Below, in pieces: positions 55,537-64,000 of a stretch of 64,000 nt of DNA. The stretch comes from Vibrio chagasii (GTDB taxonomy: Bacteria > Pseudomonadota > Gammaproteobacteria > Enterobacterales > Vibrionaceae): contig NZ_MSCI01000002.1 of assembly GCF_002954585.1 (NCBI RefSeq), positions 222,879 to 286,878 of the forward strand. The letters are read 5' to 3'. How positions within the stretch are numbered: the stretch's first letter is position 1; each line of letters begins with the position of its first letter. The notes under the pieces are model-generated. The model saw only the letters and a program-made list of their open reading frames with translations, ran no database searches and was not told the DNA's origin. A program made the translations under genes and the position numbers.

Positions 55537-55872
55537 TTATTCTACTTCAGCTTCTAGCTCTTCGATTTCAGGCTTTTCAGCGCGGCGCGCTTCTGGTTTA
55601 TGGCGTAGCTTGTTGAGTTGACGCTCTAGTTTTTGTTCTACTTCGTTGATAGCCACGTAGAGGTCGTCATGGATTGATGAAGCTACAAGTTGTCCTTTTG
55701 GTACAGTGATTACCGCTTCAAATTTCTTCTTCTTGTTTGGCTCTTCACTAAAGCTCGCTTGGCAACCAATGATGTCTACTTGCCATTTATCCAGCTTTTT
55801 AAATTTGCTTTCTATGTGATCACGGATTGCAGAGGTAATGTCGATGTTTTTACCAGTGATGTTCATTTTCAT
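55537..55872 (-). CDS. raiA: Ribosome-associated inhibitor RaiA (YfiA)
   Basis: A 111-residue hibernation-factor-family protein: MKMNITGKNIDITSAIRDHIESKFKKLDKW, then a beta-alpha core with DDLYVAINEVEQKLERQLNKLRHK and an acidic tail (EIEELEAEVE). RaiA blocks the A/P sites and prevents 100S dimers in stationary phase or cold; the C-terminal tail separates it from short HPF. Its position next to pheA agrees with E. coli raiA-pheL-pheA. Confidence 0.92.
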   Translation of the reverse strand: MKMNITGKNIDITSAIRDHIESKFKKLDKWQVDIIGCQASFSEEPNKKKKFEAVITVPKGQLVASSIHDDLYVAINEVEQKLERQLNKLRHKPEARRAEKPEIEELEAEVE

Positions 55873-56206
55873 AGAAGTTTTCCTCTGTTGTATCCCTCAT
55901 GGGTTAACTTCAGATTACGACTTTTGGGAATTGATAATGTGATCTAGATCCTGTTTTGGTTGGGTGGGATGAGCATTAAAATCAAATGTGATCTTACGCA
56001 AGTCTTGATATCTTTTTGGTGAAAAATGCTTGTTATCCTTATGAAAAACGATAAGTTGGAGGCAAGGCTTCGCTAAAAATTAAATCAGTTTTTAGGGGCG
56101 TCTTACAGCTTACAGAAAGTGTTTGATGGATATTTATCCAAAAGCATTTTGTGATCCAGAGCACGTGATACATATCGCTAGGTAAGCTTCCTCAGAATTA
56201 GACAAA
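55873..56206. other. Region between raiA and the MltF-like gene
   Basis: About 330 bp without a credible ORF (only an 11-codon frame). It should hold the raiA promoter. I see no operator or structured RNA of which I am confident. Confidence 0.5.
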
Positions 56207-56242
56207 CAAAAGCCGCATAACTTTGCTGATGCGGCTTTTGTG
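56207..56242 (-). terminator. Terminator of the MltF-like gene
   Basis: Stem CAAAAGCCGCAT / ATGCGGCTTTTG with a 10-nt loop, symmetric, downstream of the gene on the minus strand. Confidence 0.85.
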
Positions 56243-56294
56243 TTTTTGTCTTTACTCAATGTCTTTTCTTGTCTGACTCAAGTTTAAAGTCGCT

Positions 56295-57719
56295 CTAATC
56301 ATTCGTTTTGAGCAATCTCGCTGTGCCGTTCTCTCTAATCGCATTGATTGCTTCTAGCTGCTTATATATGACGAAGTAGCGATTGATATTGGCAACGTAG
56401 GTGACAGGCTCTTTACTGACGTATTTACGTGTAATGATCTCTACATTTTTAAACCAGATGTTTGGGTTGTAGCCTTTCTTCTTCGCAAGGTTCCTCATTT
56501 TTCTGATCTTAGCGGGGCCTGCATTATAGGAGGCGAGAGTAAAGTAAAGCTGGTTATCTGGAGTAATGGCTGGGTCATCAAAATATCTATCTTTAATGAA
56601 GCGCATGTACTTTACGCCAGCATGGATGTTGTTATCGACGATGTGGATATTCTTGATGTTGACGTTTTTGTCTCTCGCAGTACTAGGGAGAACCTGCATT
56701 ACTCCAATAGCACCTCGGTGGGAGACTCTGCTTTGATCAAGGCCCGACTCCTGGAAGCCTTGCGCAGACATCATCAAAGGATCGAATTCATACTTACTCG
56801 AATACTTTTCAAAAACATCCGCCAGTTTAGCAACACGGTCAACTTTGTTCGGGTTGAGCGCGCGGCCTAACCAACGAGTATTATCGATGTATTTCTTATA
56901 GATCACGTTCCCAAGCAGGGTGCCTGTTCGAGCGGTCTTAACGTATTTGTTTATCTCTTTCTTTAGTTGAGGGCTGTCTTTTCTTAATGCCCACGCTATT
57001 TGACCATTTTCGCGTAAAGGTAAGTCGTGATGGACTTGGATGTTTTCCATGACATCGATCCAGAGTTTCGCTTTGTGGCTGTCTAGAATCGTACCTTGTA
57101 TATAGCCTTGGTTAACGAGTTCGATCAGTTCATAGTCTTGCAGGGACTCTTCGATGAAGTGGACATGCAGTGGCGGTAAACCCAGTTCGTTGAGTTCTTT
57201 ATTGACCCTTTGCACGCTTTCGAAGTAACTAGAGCTTGCTCTAATCCATACTTCCTTACCGCTGAGTTGCTTGATCTCGGTGAGCGGTTCTAAGTTCTTA
57301 CCTGTGATAATGAGCTCTTTGCCGTCTTTAATCAGAGGGTCCGAAAAGTCGATCACCTTTAATCGCTTATCGGTTACGGTAAGGTTTGCAACAGCAATAT
57401 CGCCATAGCCTGACTGTAAAGAGGGGAGCAGGTCATCTCGTTGCACAGGAATAATTTGAACGTTCAGGTAAGGGTGTTTTTTACGAAGACTTTTTTCGAA
57501 GTGATAAAGCATCTCGGCAACGATGCCTTTGGGCTTGCCATCTTCTATGTAGTAAAAGCCGAGGTCAGCAGAAACCAGCACTCTCACCGTTCCTTTGGTT
57601 TTGAGTACATCTAGGTCCCCCATGTAAGGCTTATTGCTTAATGGCGAGAGCTCTAATGCGTGGGAAAATTGGCTAAATAGCACGATCCCAATAAATAATA
57701 ACAACCTACTCACACCCAC
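56295..57719 (-). CDS. MltF-like lytic transglycosylase with solute-binding domain
   Basis: 474 residues: signal peptide (1-21, ending FSHA), a periplasmic amino-acid-binding-type domain (SBP_bac_3, about 43-270, GTVRVLVSADLGFYYIEDGKPKGIVAEML), and a C-terminal SLT domain with the catalytic Glu in MMSAQGFQESGLDQSRVSHRGAIGVMQVLP and LASYNAGPAKIRKMR. MltF of E. coli has the same two-domain plan and is membrane-bound through lipid. This one lacks a lipobox, and its position (raiA-bamD) is not that of mltF in E. coli (next to purL), so it is likely a paralogue. The binding domain may sense a muropeptide or amino acid. Confidence 0.85.
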   Translation of the reverse strand: MGVSRLLLFIGIVLFSQFSHALELSPLSNKPYMGDLDVLKTKGTVRVLVSADLGFYYIEDGKPKGIVAEMLYHFEKSLRKKHPYLNVQIIPVQRDDLLPSLQSGYGDIAVANLTVTDKRLKVIDFSDPLIKDGKELIITGKNLEPLTEIKQLSGKEVWIRASSSYFESVQRVNKELNELGLPPLHVHFIEESLQDYELIELVNQGYIQGTILDSHKAKLWIDVMENIQVHHDLPLRENGQIAWALRKDSPQLKKEINKYVKTARTGTLLGNVIYKKYIDNTRWLGRALNPNKVDRVAKLADVFEKYSSKYEFDPLMMSAQGFQESGLDQSRVSHRGAIGVMQVLPSTARDKNVNIKNIHIVDNNIHAGVKYMRFIKDRYFDDPAITPDNQLYFTLASYNAGPAKIRKMRNLAKKKGYNPNIWFKNVEIITRKYVSKEPVTYVANINRYFVIYKQLEAINAIRENGTARLLKTND

Positions 57720-57802
57720 ACTCCATGTTGATGTTTTGTTAAAAGTTATTTATTGAAGATACCGTGTATTGTGCGATTCATCAAGTTCGTGGAATGTGTT
57801 TA

Positions 57803-57836
57803 AAAAAAGCGCGCTAGTAAATTAGCGCGCTTTTTT
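57803..57836 (-). terminator. bamD terminator
   Basis: Perfect stem AAAAAAGCGCGCTA / TAGCGCGCTTTTTT with a 6-nt loop. Confidence 0.92.
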
Positions 57837-57857
57837 AGTCATAAAAGGAATGGTTGG

Positions 57858-58586
57858 CTAAGGTAATGGGTTTAGCTCAATCAAGGCTTCTGTTCTTTGA
57901 ACTGCATCCTCAAGGCCAAGCTGTTTGTAGGCCTCTAGCTGAATTTTTAGAGACTTACGCGCAGCGATGGTATCTGGGTAAGTCTTTTGCAACTCTTGCG
58001 TTCTATTGATTGCAGCAATCCAAGCTTCACGACGCAGATAGAAATCTGCCGTTGCTAGGTCGTAATCTGCCAAACGGTTTTTAAGTGCGAACATGCGTTT
58101 TTGTGCATCTTCTGCGTAAGGGCTTGCAGGGAAGCGCTCTAATAGTCGTTTGAAATCAGCAAAAGCGAGTTTTACTGGTTCAGGATCTCGGTCGCTACGG
58201 TCGATATTAAAAATATCGTGCATAAAGTTTCTGTCTTGTGCCATGTGCGTTAGGCCGCGCATGTAAAGAACCCAGTCTTGTTTTTCGTGAGTTGGGTTTA
58301 AACGCAAGAAACGTGAAATGGTCGCTAGGCCAAGCGCTAGGTCATCATTTTTGTAGTAAGCGTAAATCAGGTCTAGCTGTACTTGTTCAGAATAGGCGCC
58401 GAAAGGGTAACGAGAGTCTAGGGCTTCTAGCTTTTCAATGGCAGAAAGCCAGCTACCACTTTGTAGCGATTCTTGCGCCTCAGAATAGAGAACCGATGGC
58501 GGTACATCTGGCACTATCTCTTCGGTACTTGAACAACCAGCCAAGAGTGATACGGCTAATAGACCCGCTAAAGTAAGGTGTTTCAT
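57858..58586 (-). CDS. bamD: Outer membrane assembly lipoprotein BamD
   Basis: 242 residues. Signal MKHLTLAGLLAVSLLAGCS has lipobox LAGC (Cys19); five TPR-like repeats follow (Y-S-E-A-Q-E-S-L-Q-S-G-S..., LEALDSRYPFGAYSEQVQLDLIYAYYKNDD, RFLRLNPTHE, RFPASPYAEDAQKRM). BamD is essential in the BAM complex that folds outer-membrane proteins. It is divergent from rluD, as in E. coli. Confidence 0.95.
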   Translation of the reverse strand: MKHLTLAGLLAVSLLAGCSSTEEIVPDVPPSVLYSEAQESLQSGSWLSAIEKLEALDSRYPFGAYSEQVQLDLIYAYYKNDDLALGLATISRFLRLNPTHEKQDWVLYMRGLTHMAQDRNFMHDIFNIDRSDRDPEPVKLAFADFKRLLERFPASPYAEDAQKRMFALKNRLADYDLATADFYLRREAWIAAINRTQELQKTYPDTIAARKSLKIQLEAYKQLGLEDAVQRTEALIELNPLP

Positions 58587-58723
58587 GTCAGGCGTCGATT
58601 CCTTGAATTAAATATTTCGTAAGCTTCCGTTACTTTCTAACCAGTAACAGATACAATGATGCAATTATTCTATTTTATCCATACTAATGGGTATTAGTCT
58701 CACGGTTTTTAAAAAAGTTCGAT

Positions 58724-59698
58724 ATGGCTCAGCAGATCACATTAACAGACACAGTAAAAAGCAGCCAGTTAGGTCAACGTTTAGACCAAGCTGTCGCTGA
58801 ACTATTTACCGATTTTTCTCGCTCTCGTATTAAAGAGTGGCTTCTTGACGGCAAAGTCCAAGTGGATGGCGAAGTTATTACCAAGCCACGCGTTAAGGTT
58901 ATGGGCGGAGAAGAGATCATCTTACAAGCTGAACTTGAAGATGAAGAGCGCTGGGAAGCACAAGACATTCCTCTAGACATTGTCTTTGAAGATGAACATC
59001 TGCTGGTGATCAACAAACCACGTGATTTTGTTGTTCACCCAGGAGCAGGTACGCCGGATGGAACCGTGCTAAACGCGTTACTGCACCACTACCCACAAAT
59101 CGCTGAAGTACCTCGTGCAGGTATTGTTCACCGTCTCGATAAAGACACAACAGGTCTTATGGTTGTTGCTAAAACAGTACCAGCTCAGACTCGTCTTGTT
59201 CGTGCATTGGCTAAGCGTCGTATTACTCGTGAATACGAAGCGATTGCAATCGGCAAAATGACCGCTGGTGGCATGGTAGAAAAAGGCATTAGCCGCCACG
59301 CAACCAAGCGTACTTTGATGGCTGTGAATGAAACGGGCAAGCCAGCGGTAACTCACTACCGCGTTGCTGAACACTTCCGTGAACACACACGTATTCGTCT
59401 ACGCCTAGAAACGGGTCGTACTCACCAAATCCGTGTACACATGTCTTACCTTCAGCATCCACTGTTAGGTGATATTGCATACGGCGGTCGTGCACGTATT
59501 CCAAAAGGCGCATCAGAAGAATTAACGAAGATGATTCGTGCTTTTGATCGTCAAGCTCTTCACGCGGTTATGCTTAAATTTGTTCACCCAATTACGGGCG
59601 AAGAAGTTGAGTTCCATGCACCTGTGCCAAATGACATGGTTGTGATGGCCGAAGCACTGCGCGTTGATGCTCGCGATAACCTAGAAGAAGACATTTAA
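58724..59698 (+). CDS. rluD: 23S rRNA pseudouridine(1911/1915/1917) synthase RluD
   Basis: 324 residues: S4-like RNA-binding domain (about 17-75) then RluA-type catalytic domain with the Asp nucleophile in GIVHRLDKDTTGLMVVAKT, and RTHQIRVHMSYLQHPLLGD. It modifies helix 69 of 23S rRNA. The pgeF gene starts two bases after its stop, so they are co-transcribed. Confidence 0.96.
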   Translation: MAQQITLTDTVKSSQLGQRLDQAVAELFTDFSRSRIKEWLLDGKVQVDGEVITKPRVKVMGGEEIILQAELEDEERWEAQDIPLDIVFEDEHLLVINKPRDFVVHPGAGTPDGTVLNALLHHYPQIAEVPRAGIVHRLDKDTTGLMVVAKTVPAQTRLVRALAKRRITREYEAIAIGKMTAGGMVEKGISRHATKRTLMAVNETGKPAVTHYRVAEHFREHTRIRLRLETGRTHQIRVHMSYLQHPLLGDIAYGGRARIPKGASEELTKMIRAFDRQALHAVMLKFVHPITGEEVEFHAPVPNDMVVMAEALRVDARDNLEEDI

Positions 59699-59700
59699 TT

Positions 59701-60441
59701 ATGTCGATGATCATCCCTAACTGGAACGCACCAAGTAACGTGAAGGCTTTTGCTTCGACGCGTGTTGGTGGTTTTTCTGCTGATGCATATCAAGGGCTAA
59801 ATCTCGGTATGCATGTTGGGGATGATGCTTCACTGGTTGAACGTAACCGAATATGGCTTACGCAACACGCTAACATGCCCGCAGCACCGATATGGCTAAA
59901 CCAAACACATTCTACTGATGTTGTTACGGTCTTAGAGCCAACATCCAATGTTCTCGACGCTGATGGTGCGTTTACTACAGCGACTGGGGTTGTGTGTTCA
60001 GCGATGACGGCGGATTGTTTACCAGTGATTCTTACTGATACTAAAGGCACTCGAGTTGCTGCGGTTCATGCCGGATGGCGTGGTCTTGCTGGTGGTATTC
60101 TTGAAAATGCAGTCGCAAAGTTTTCTAATCTCAGCTCTGACAACCAGATCATTGCTTGGCTAGGCCCAGCGATTGGCAAACAAGCCTTTGAGGTTGGTGA
60201 TGATGTGTTAGAAGCTTTCGTTAGTTTTGACCCTCAAGCCAAACTTGCATTCAAAGCGAAAATTGAACCGGGCAAATGGTTAGCGAACATGTCTCAGCTT
60301 GCTACACAACGACTGACTAAAGTGGGTGTTTCGCAAGTGACGGATTCGAACCTTTGTACTTTTGCCGATTCTGATGCTTTCTATTCTTATCGTCGAGATG
60401 GCGTTACTGGCCGTCAGGCTACCTTTATTTGGCTAGAGTAA
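59701..60441 (+). CDS. pgeF: Peptidoglycan editing factor PgeF (YfiH; laccase-domain protein)
   Basis: A 246-residue Cu-oxidase_4/laccase-domain protein. Metal-site motifs: TADCLPVILTD, VAAVHAGWRGLAGGIL and WLGPAIGK. In E. coli, PgeF prevents misincorporation of L-Ser into the muropeptide stem. Family members also have purine nucleoside phosphorylase activity. It follows rluD by 2 bp and precedes clpB, as in E. coli. Confidence 0.94.
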   Translation: MSMIIPNWNAPSNVKAFASTRVGGFSADAYQGLNLGMHVGDDASLVERNRIWLTQHANMPAAPIWLNQTHSTDVVTVLEPTSNVLDADGAFTTATGVVCSAMTADCLPVILTDTKGTRVAAVHAGWRGLAGGILENAVAKFSNLSSDNQIIAWLGPAIGKQAFEVGDDVLEAFVSFDPQAKLAFKAKIEPGKWLANMSQLATQRLTKVGVSQVTDSNLCTFADSDAFYSYRRDGVTGRQATFIWLE

Positions 60442-60512
60442 CGTTTAGTAAGTGTCCGCTTTTATCCAGCGCAATTATATTTCTATATAAACTCTATTCT
60501 TCATTCCTATCC

Positions 60513-60541
60513 CTTGAAAATCCGCGTTACCGTATCCATCT
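60513..60541 (+). promoter_or_regulatory. Sigma-32 (heat-shock) promoter of clpB
   Basis: CTTGAAA at 60513-60519, and TCCATCT around 60535-60541 after a 15-bp spacer, close to the RpoH consensus CTTGAAA-N11-16-CCCCATNT. It lies about 45 bp upstream of the clpB ATG. Confidence 0.8.
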
Positions 60542-60583
60542 TCTAGCCATAAGATAAACATATCTAAGAGTAGGAAGGTTGGC

Positions 60584-63157
60584 ATGCGTCTCGATCGATT
60601 CACTAGTAAATTTCAAATTGCGATATCTGATGCTCAGTCGCTCGCATTAGGTCGTGATCACCAATATATAGAGCCTGTACACCTATTGGTGTCGCTATTA
60701 AATCAAGATGGTAGTGCGATCCGTCCATTGCTTACCATGTTGAATATTGATGTGGTTCAGTTGCGTTCAAAACTAAGCGAAATATTAGACCGTGTACCGA
60801 AAGTAAGTGGTATCGGTGGTGATGTTCAGCTTTCGAATGCAATGGGTACTCTATTCAATCTATGTGACAAGGTCGCACAAAAGCGCCAAGATACATACAT
60901 TTCTTCGGAAGTCTTCCTACTTGCCGCCATTGAAGATAAAGGTCCTTTAGGTAACTTACTTAAAGAGCTAGGTCTTACTGAGCAAAAATTATCTCAAGCT
61001 ATCGAGCAGGTTCGTGGCGGTCAAAAAGTTGATGACCCAAATGCCGAAGACCGACGCCAAGCGTTAGAGAAGTTCACCATCGATCTGACTGAAAGAGCGG
61101 AGCAAGGCAAGCTCGATCCTGTTATCGGTCGAGATGACGAAATTCGTCGTACCATCCAAGTTCTTCAGCGCCGTACTAAGAACAACCCTGTCATTATCGG
61201 TGAACCAGGTGTAGGTAAGACAGCTATCGTTGAAGGTTTGGCTCAGCGCATTATTAATAATGAAGTGCCAGAAGGCTTAAGAGGTCGACGCGTACTTTCA
61301 TTAGACATGGGCGCTTTGGTGGCTGGTGCCAAATACCGTGGTGAGTTTGAAGAGCGTTTGAAGTCAGTTCTCAATGAATTGTCTAAAGAAGAGGGCAATA
61401 TCATTCTCTTCATCGATGAAATTCATACCATGGTCGGCGCTGGTAAAGGTGAAGGTTCTATGGATGCGGGTAATATGCTGAAACCAGCATTGGCTCGTGG
61501 TGAACTTCACTGCGTTGGCGCGACGACTCTTGATGAATACCGTCAACATATAGAGAAAGACCCAGCGTTAGAGCGCCGTTTCCAAAAAGTGCTGGTCGAT
61601 GAACCAACGGTTGAAGACACGGTGGCGATTCTTCGTGGCTTGAAAGAGCGTTATGAGCTTCACCATCATGTAGAAATTACCGACCCTGCCATTGTCGCAG
61701 CGGCAACACTATCTCATCGATATGTTTCTGATCGTCAACTGCCAGATAAAGCAATTGATCTGATCGATGAAGCCGCATCGAGTATCCGTATGCAGATCGA
61801 TTCAAAACCTGAATCTCTGGATAAACTCGAGCGTAAGATCATTCAGCTTAAGATCGAGCAACAAGCGCTGACTAATGAAAACGATGAAGCCAGTGAAAAG
61901 CGTCTTCGCACATTACAAGCGGAGCTTTCAGATAAAGAACGTGATTTTGCTGAACTTGAAGAAGTGTGGAACGCTGAGAAAGCAGCATTGTCTGGCACGC
62001 AACATATCAAATCAGAGCTAGAACAAGCTCGTATGGATATGGATTTTGCAAGACGTGCTGGTGATCTAAATCGAATGTCTGAACTGCAATATGGTCGTAT
62101 CCCAGAGTTGGAGAAGCAACTAGACCTTGCTACTCAAGCTGAAATGCAGGAGATGACATTATTACGCAATAAGGTGACTGATGCAGAAATTGCAGATGTT
62201 TTATCAAAGCAAACGGGGATTCCGGTTTCCAAGATGTTAGAAGCAGAAAAAGAGAAGCTTCTAAAGATGGAAGGGGTTCTGCATAAGCGAGTTATTGGGC
62301 AAGGCGAAGCGGTAGAAGTGGTTTCGAATGCGATTCGTCGTAGCCGTGCTGGTTTATCGGATCCGAATAAGCCAATTGGTTCGTTCCTATTCCTTGGCCC
62401 AACCGGGGTAGGTAAAACGGAGCTTTGTAAAACGCTCGCTAACTTCATGTTTGATAGTGACGATGCAATGGTACGTATCGACATGTCTGAATTTATGGAG
62501 AAGCACTCTGTTGCTCGTTTAGTCGGCGCGCCACCGGGTTATGTTGGTTATGAGGAAGGTGGCTACTTAACTGAAGCAGTTCGTCGTAAGCCATATTCAG
62601 TAATCTTGTTGGATGAAATTGAGAAAGCGCACCCAGATGTTTTCAATATTTTACTTCAGGTTCTTGATGACGGGCGTCTTACCGACGGACAAGGTCGTAC
62701 GGTCGACTTCAGAAATACGGTAGTGATCATGACATCGAACTTGGGTTCTGCGAGAATCCAAGAAAACTTCAATACGCTTGATTACCAAGGCATCAAAAAT
62801 GAAGTGATGGAAGTGGTAGGTAAACATTTCCGACCAGAGTTTTTGAACCGTGTTGATGAAAGTGTGGTGTTCCATCCATTGGGACAAGAACACATTAAGT
62901 CGATTGCTTCTATTCAGCTTCAACATTTAAGTAAGCGAATGGAAGACAATGGCTATGAGTTAGAAGTATCCGAGAAGGCGCTTGACCTAATTGCTCAGGT
63001 TGGCTTTGACCCAGTTTATGGTGCAAGACCATTAAAACGAGCGATTCAACAGAGTGTTGAGAACCCGCTGGCGAAAGCGATATTGGCAGGTAAGGTTAAC
63101 CCGGATAAAAAAGTGCAGCTATTGGTTAATAACGACAGAATTATTGCTCACCAGTAA
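60584..63157 (+). CDS. clpB: ATP-dependent disaggregase ClpB
   Basis: 857 residues: N domain (two Clp repeats, 1-145), first AAA+ (Walker [27 protein letters not shown]), coiled-coil middle domain (about 410-530), second AAA+ ([26 protein letters not shown]) and a C-terminal domain. Length equals E. coli ClpB (857). With DnaK it rescues aggregated proteins after heat stress. It has an RpoH-type promoter. Confidence 0.97.
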   Translation: MRLDRFTSKFQIAISDAQSLALGRDHQYIEPVHLLVSLLNQDGSAIRPLLTMLNIDVVQLRSKLSEILDRVPKVSGIGGDVQLSNAMGTLFNLCDKVAQKRQDTYISSEVFLLAAIEDKGPLGNLLKELGLTEQKLSQAIEQVRGGQKVDDPNAEDRRQALEKFTIDLTERAEQGKLDPVIGRDDEIRRTIQVLQRRTKNNPVIIGEPGVGKTAIVEGLAQRIINNEVPEGLRGRRVLSLDMGALVAGAKYRGEFEERLKSVLNELSKEEGNIILFIDEIHTMVGAGKGEGSMDAGNMLKPALARGELHCVGATTLDEYRQHIEKDPALERRFQKVLVDEPTVEDTVAILRGLKERYELHHHVEITDPAIVAAATLSHRYVSDRQLPDKAIDLIDEAASSIRMQIDSKPESLDKLERKIIQLKIEQQALTNENDEASEKRLRTLQAELSDKERDFAELEEVWNAEKAALSGTQHIKSELEQARMDMDFARRAGDLNRMSELQYGRIPELEKQLDLATQAEMQEMTLLRNKVTDAEIADVLSKQTGIPVSKMLEAEKEKLLKMEGVLHKRVIGQGEAVEVVSNAIRRSRAGLSDPNKPIGSFLFLGPTGVGKTELCKTLANFMFDSDDAMVRIDMSEFMEKHSVARLVGAPPGYVGYEEGGYLTEAVRRKPYSVILLDEIEKAHPDVFNILLQVLDDGRLTDGQGRTVDFRNTVVIMTSNLGSARIQENFNTLDYQGIKNEVMEVVGKHFRPEFLNRVDESVVFHPLGQEHIKSIASIQLQHLSKRMEDNGYELEVSEKALDLIAQVGFDPVYGARPLKRAIQQSVENPLAKAILAGKVNPDKKVQLLVNNDRIIAHQ

Positions 63158-63170
63158 TTGAGGCATAAAC

Positions 63171-63214
63171 AATAGGTACGATTCGCTAAATTTAGGCTAA
63201 ATCGTACCTATTTC
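63171..63214 (+). terminator. Long hairpin after clpB
   Basis: 13-bp perfect stem AATAGGTACGATT / AATCGTACCTATT with a 16-nt loop. It probably ends the clpB transcript or protects the 3' end, since the T-run is short. Confidence 0.7.
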
Positions 63215-63243
63215 GAACGCTTTGTATAAATACTATTCGAACA

Positions 63244-63265
63244 GTCGCCAGTGGCGGCTTTTTTT
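63244..63265 (+). terminator. Terminator before the rRNA operon
   Basis: GTCGCC / GGCGGC stem with a 3-nt loop, followed by seven T. Confidence 0.85.
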
Positions 63266-63276
63266 CGTTTTAAGCC

Positions 63277-63304
63277 TTGTGCACAAGATTATTCTCTCTA
63301 TAAT
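63277..63304 (+). promoter_or_regulatory. rRNA operon promoter P1
   Basis: -35 TTGTGC (63277-63282), 16-bp spacer, perfect -10 TATAAT (63299-63304), followed by a GC-rich discriminator GCGCGTCC, typical of stringently controlled rrn promoters. Confidence 0.75.
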
Positions 63305-63402
63305 GCGCGTCCGTTGTCAGGGATAACCAAGTGGTTTGAACCGAGCAGCGAAGCGGCAAATAAGCATTTAAGATGCTTGAAAAAATTAGCAGGAAAAAGT
63401 GT

Positions 63403-63430
63403 TTGACACTGAATCCCAATTCGCTAGAAT
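63403..63430 (+). promoter_or_regulatory. rRNA operon promoter P2
   Basis: Perfect -35 TTGACA (63403-63408), 16-bp spacer, -10 TAGAAT (63425-63430), GC-rich discriminator, and an A-rich UP-like element just upstream. Confidence 0.85.
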
Positions 63431-63448
63431 GGCCGTCCACTTCGAGAG

Positions 63449-63497
63449 GCTCCTTACGAAAAGGAGCGATTAAGAAGTTAAGCTCTTTAATAATTTA
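63449..63497 (+). promoter_or_regulatory. rrn leader antitermination signals (boxB-like hairpin and boxA)
   Basis: Hairpin GCTCCTT / AAGGAGC (63449-63467) followed by AGCTCTTTAATAATTTA at 63481-63497, which matches boxA, the Nus-factor loading site in rRNA leaders. Confidence 0.85.
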
Positions 63498-63681
63498 AAC
63501 CTATCAATCTGTGTGGGCACTCGTTGATGAATATCAAAAATGAAACTTCGGTTTCAACTTGATTTCAATGAACTGAGTGACCAATTCGAATCGTAAGATT
63601 CGGCACAGTCAATTCAACATTACTTAGCTTTTTATTAAGCGAAGAAAATGTAATCAGTATTCATTGAGTCGACAAAATCTT

Positions 63682-64000
63682 AAATTGAAGAGTTTGATCA
63701 TGGCTCAGATTGAACGCTGGCGGCCGGCCTAACACATGCAAGTCGAGCGGAAACGAGTTATCTGAACCTTCGGGGAACGATAACGGCGTCGAGCGGCGGA
63801 CGGGTGAGTAATGCCTAGGAAATTGCCTTGATGTGGGGGATAACCATTGGAAACGATGGCTAATACCGCATAATGCCTACGGGCCAAAGAGGGGGACCTT
63901 CGGGCCTCTCGCGTCAAGATATGCCTAGGTGGGATTAGCTAGTTGGTGAGGTAATGGCTCACCAAGGCGACGATCCCTAGCTGGTCTGAGAGGATGATCA
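63682..64000 (+). rRNA. rrs: 16S ribosomal RNA, 5' part (continues past the window)
   Basis: The 5' end AAATTGAAGAGTTTGATCAT is the standard gamma-proteobacterial 16S start, and the V1-V2 region reads as Vibrio. About 319 nt are inside the window. Two points: base 63725 is C where GGCGGCAGG is usual, and the pair 63828 T / 63917 A appears to replace a C-G pair in one helix. No ORF in this part should be taken as coding. Confidence 0.97.

Noticed and set aside
63729..63917. 62-codon frame antisense within 16S rRNA
   Set aside because: It lies inside the rRNA gene and is a chance frame.

Overview
This window is chromosomal DNA of a gamma-proteobacterium that I place in Vibrio, probably the Splendidus clade. 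The reasons are the Vibrio-specific regulators (VpsR, HlyU, an MbaA-like c-di-GMP enzyme, a PlzA-like PilZ protein), Vibrio-type orthologues throughout, and the start of a Vibrio-type 16S rRNA gene at the right edge. The species-level guess is inference. The region is mostly conserved core genome. I see no prophage, transposon, integron array or CRISPR.

Layout. 1-5.7 kb: end of a Na+/alanine symporter, yaaA, srmB, trmN, brnQ and fldB. 5.8-12.4 kb: xerD-dsbC-recJ-prfB-lysS, with the programmed +1 frameshift in prfB. 12.6-15.3 kb: vpsR and small uncharacterised genes. 15.4-22 kb: mutH, then a 0.6 kb gap full of DnaA boxes that corresponds in position to E. coli DARS2, then rppH-ptsP-TSUP permease-lgt-thyA. 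22-26 kb: a nest of palindromic repeats, nptA, nhaR, hlyU and rpsT. 26-34 kb: murJ, ribF-ileS-lspA-fkpB and ispH. 34-38.6 kb: a BtsSR-type two-component system with a CstA-family transporter whose upstream region carries a phased array of BtsR-like sites. 38.6-42.3 kb: a DUF2799 lipoprotein and the muropeptide-recycling genes murQ, anmK and nagZ. 42.3-46.4 kb: TyrR-controlled aroF-tyrA, an M23 peptidase and a PilZ protein. 46.5-51.5 kb: ettA, slt, trpR and yjjX. 51.5-57.7 kb: a GGDEF/EAL protein, pheA behind a complete pheL attenuator, raiA and an MltF-like lytic transglycosylase. 57.9-63.2 kb: bamD divergent from rluD-pgeF, then clpB with a heat-shock promoter. 63.2-64 kb: tandem rRNA promoters, leader with boxA, and the first ~320 nt of 16S rRNA.

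Themes. Replication and repair (MutH, RecJ, XerD, DARS2-like locus); translation (RF2, LysRS, IleRS, S20, RaiA, EttA, RluD, SrmB, TrmN, 16S); envelope building and recycling (Lgt, LspA, MurJ, BamD, Slt, MltF-like, MurQ/AnmK/NagZ, M23); aromatic amino acid control (TyrR boxes, pheL attenuator, TrpR); and biofilm/c-di-GMP control (VpsR, PilZ protein, MbaA-like enzyme).

Most noteworthy for follow-up: the DnaA-box cluster at 16.1-16.6 kb, the 20-21 bp phased operator array at 38.35-38.46 kb, the MbaA-like enzyme with no adjacent NspS-type partner, the DsbC variant with a lipobox and no second cysteine pair, and the complete pheL-pheA attenuator.
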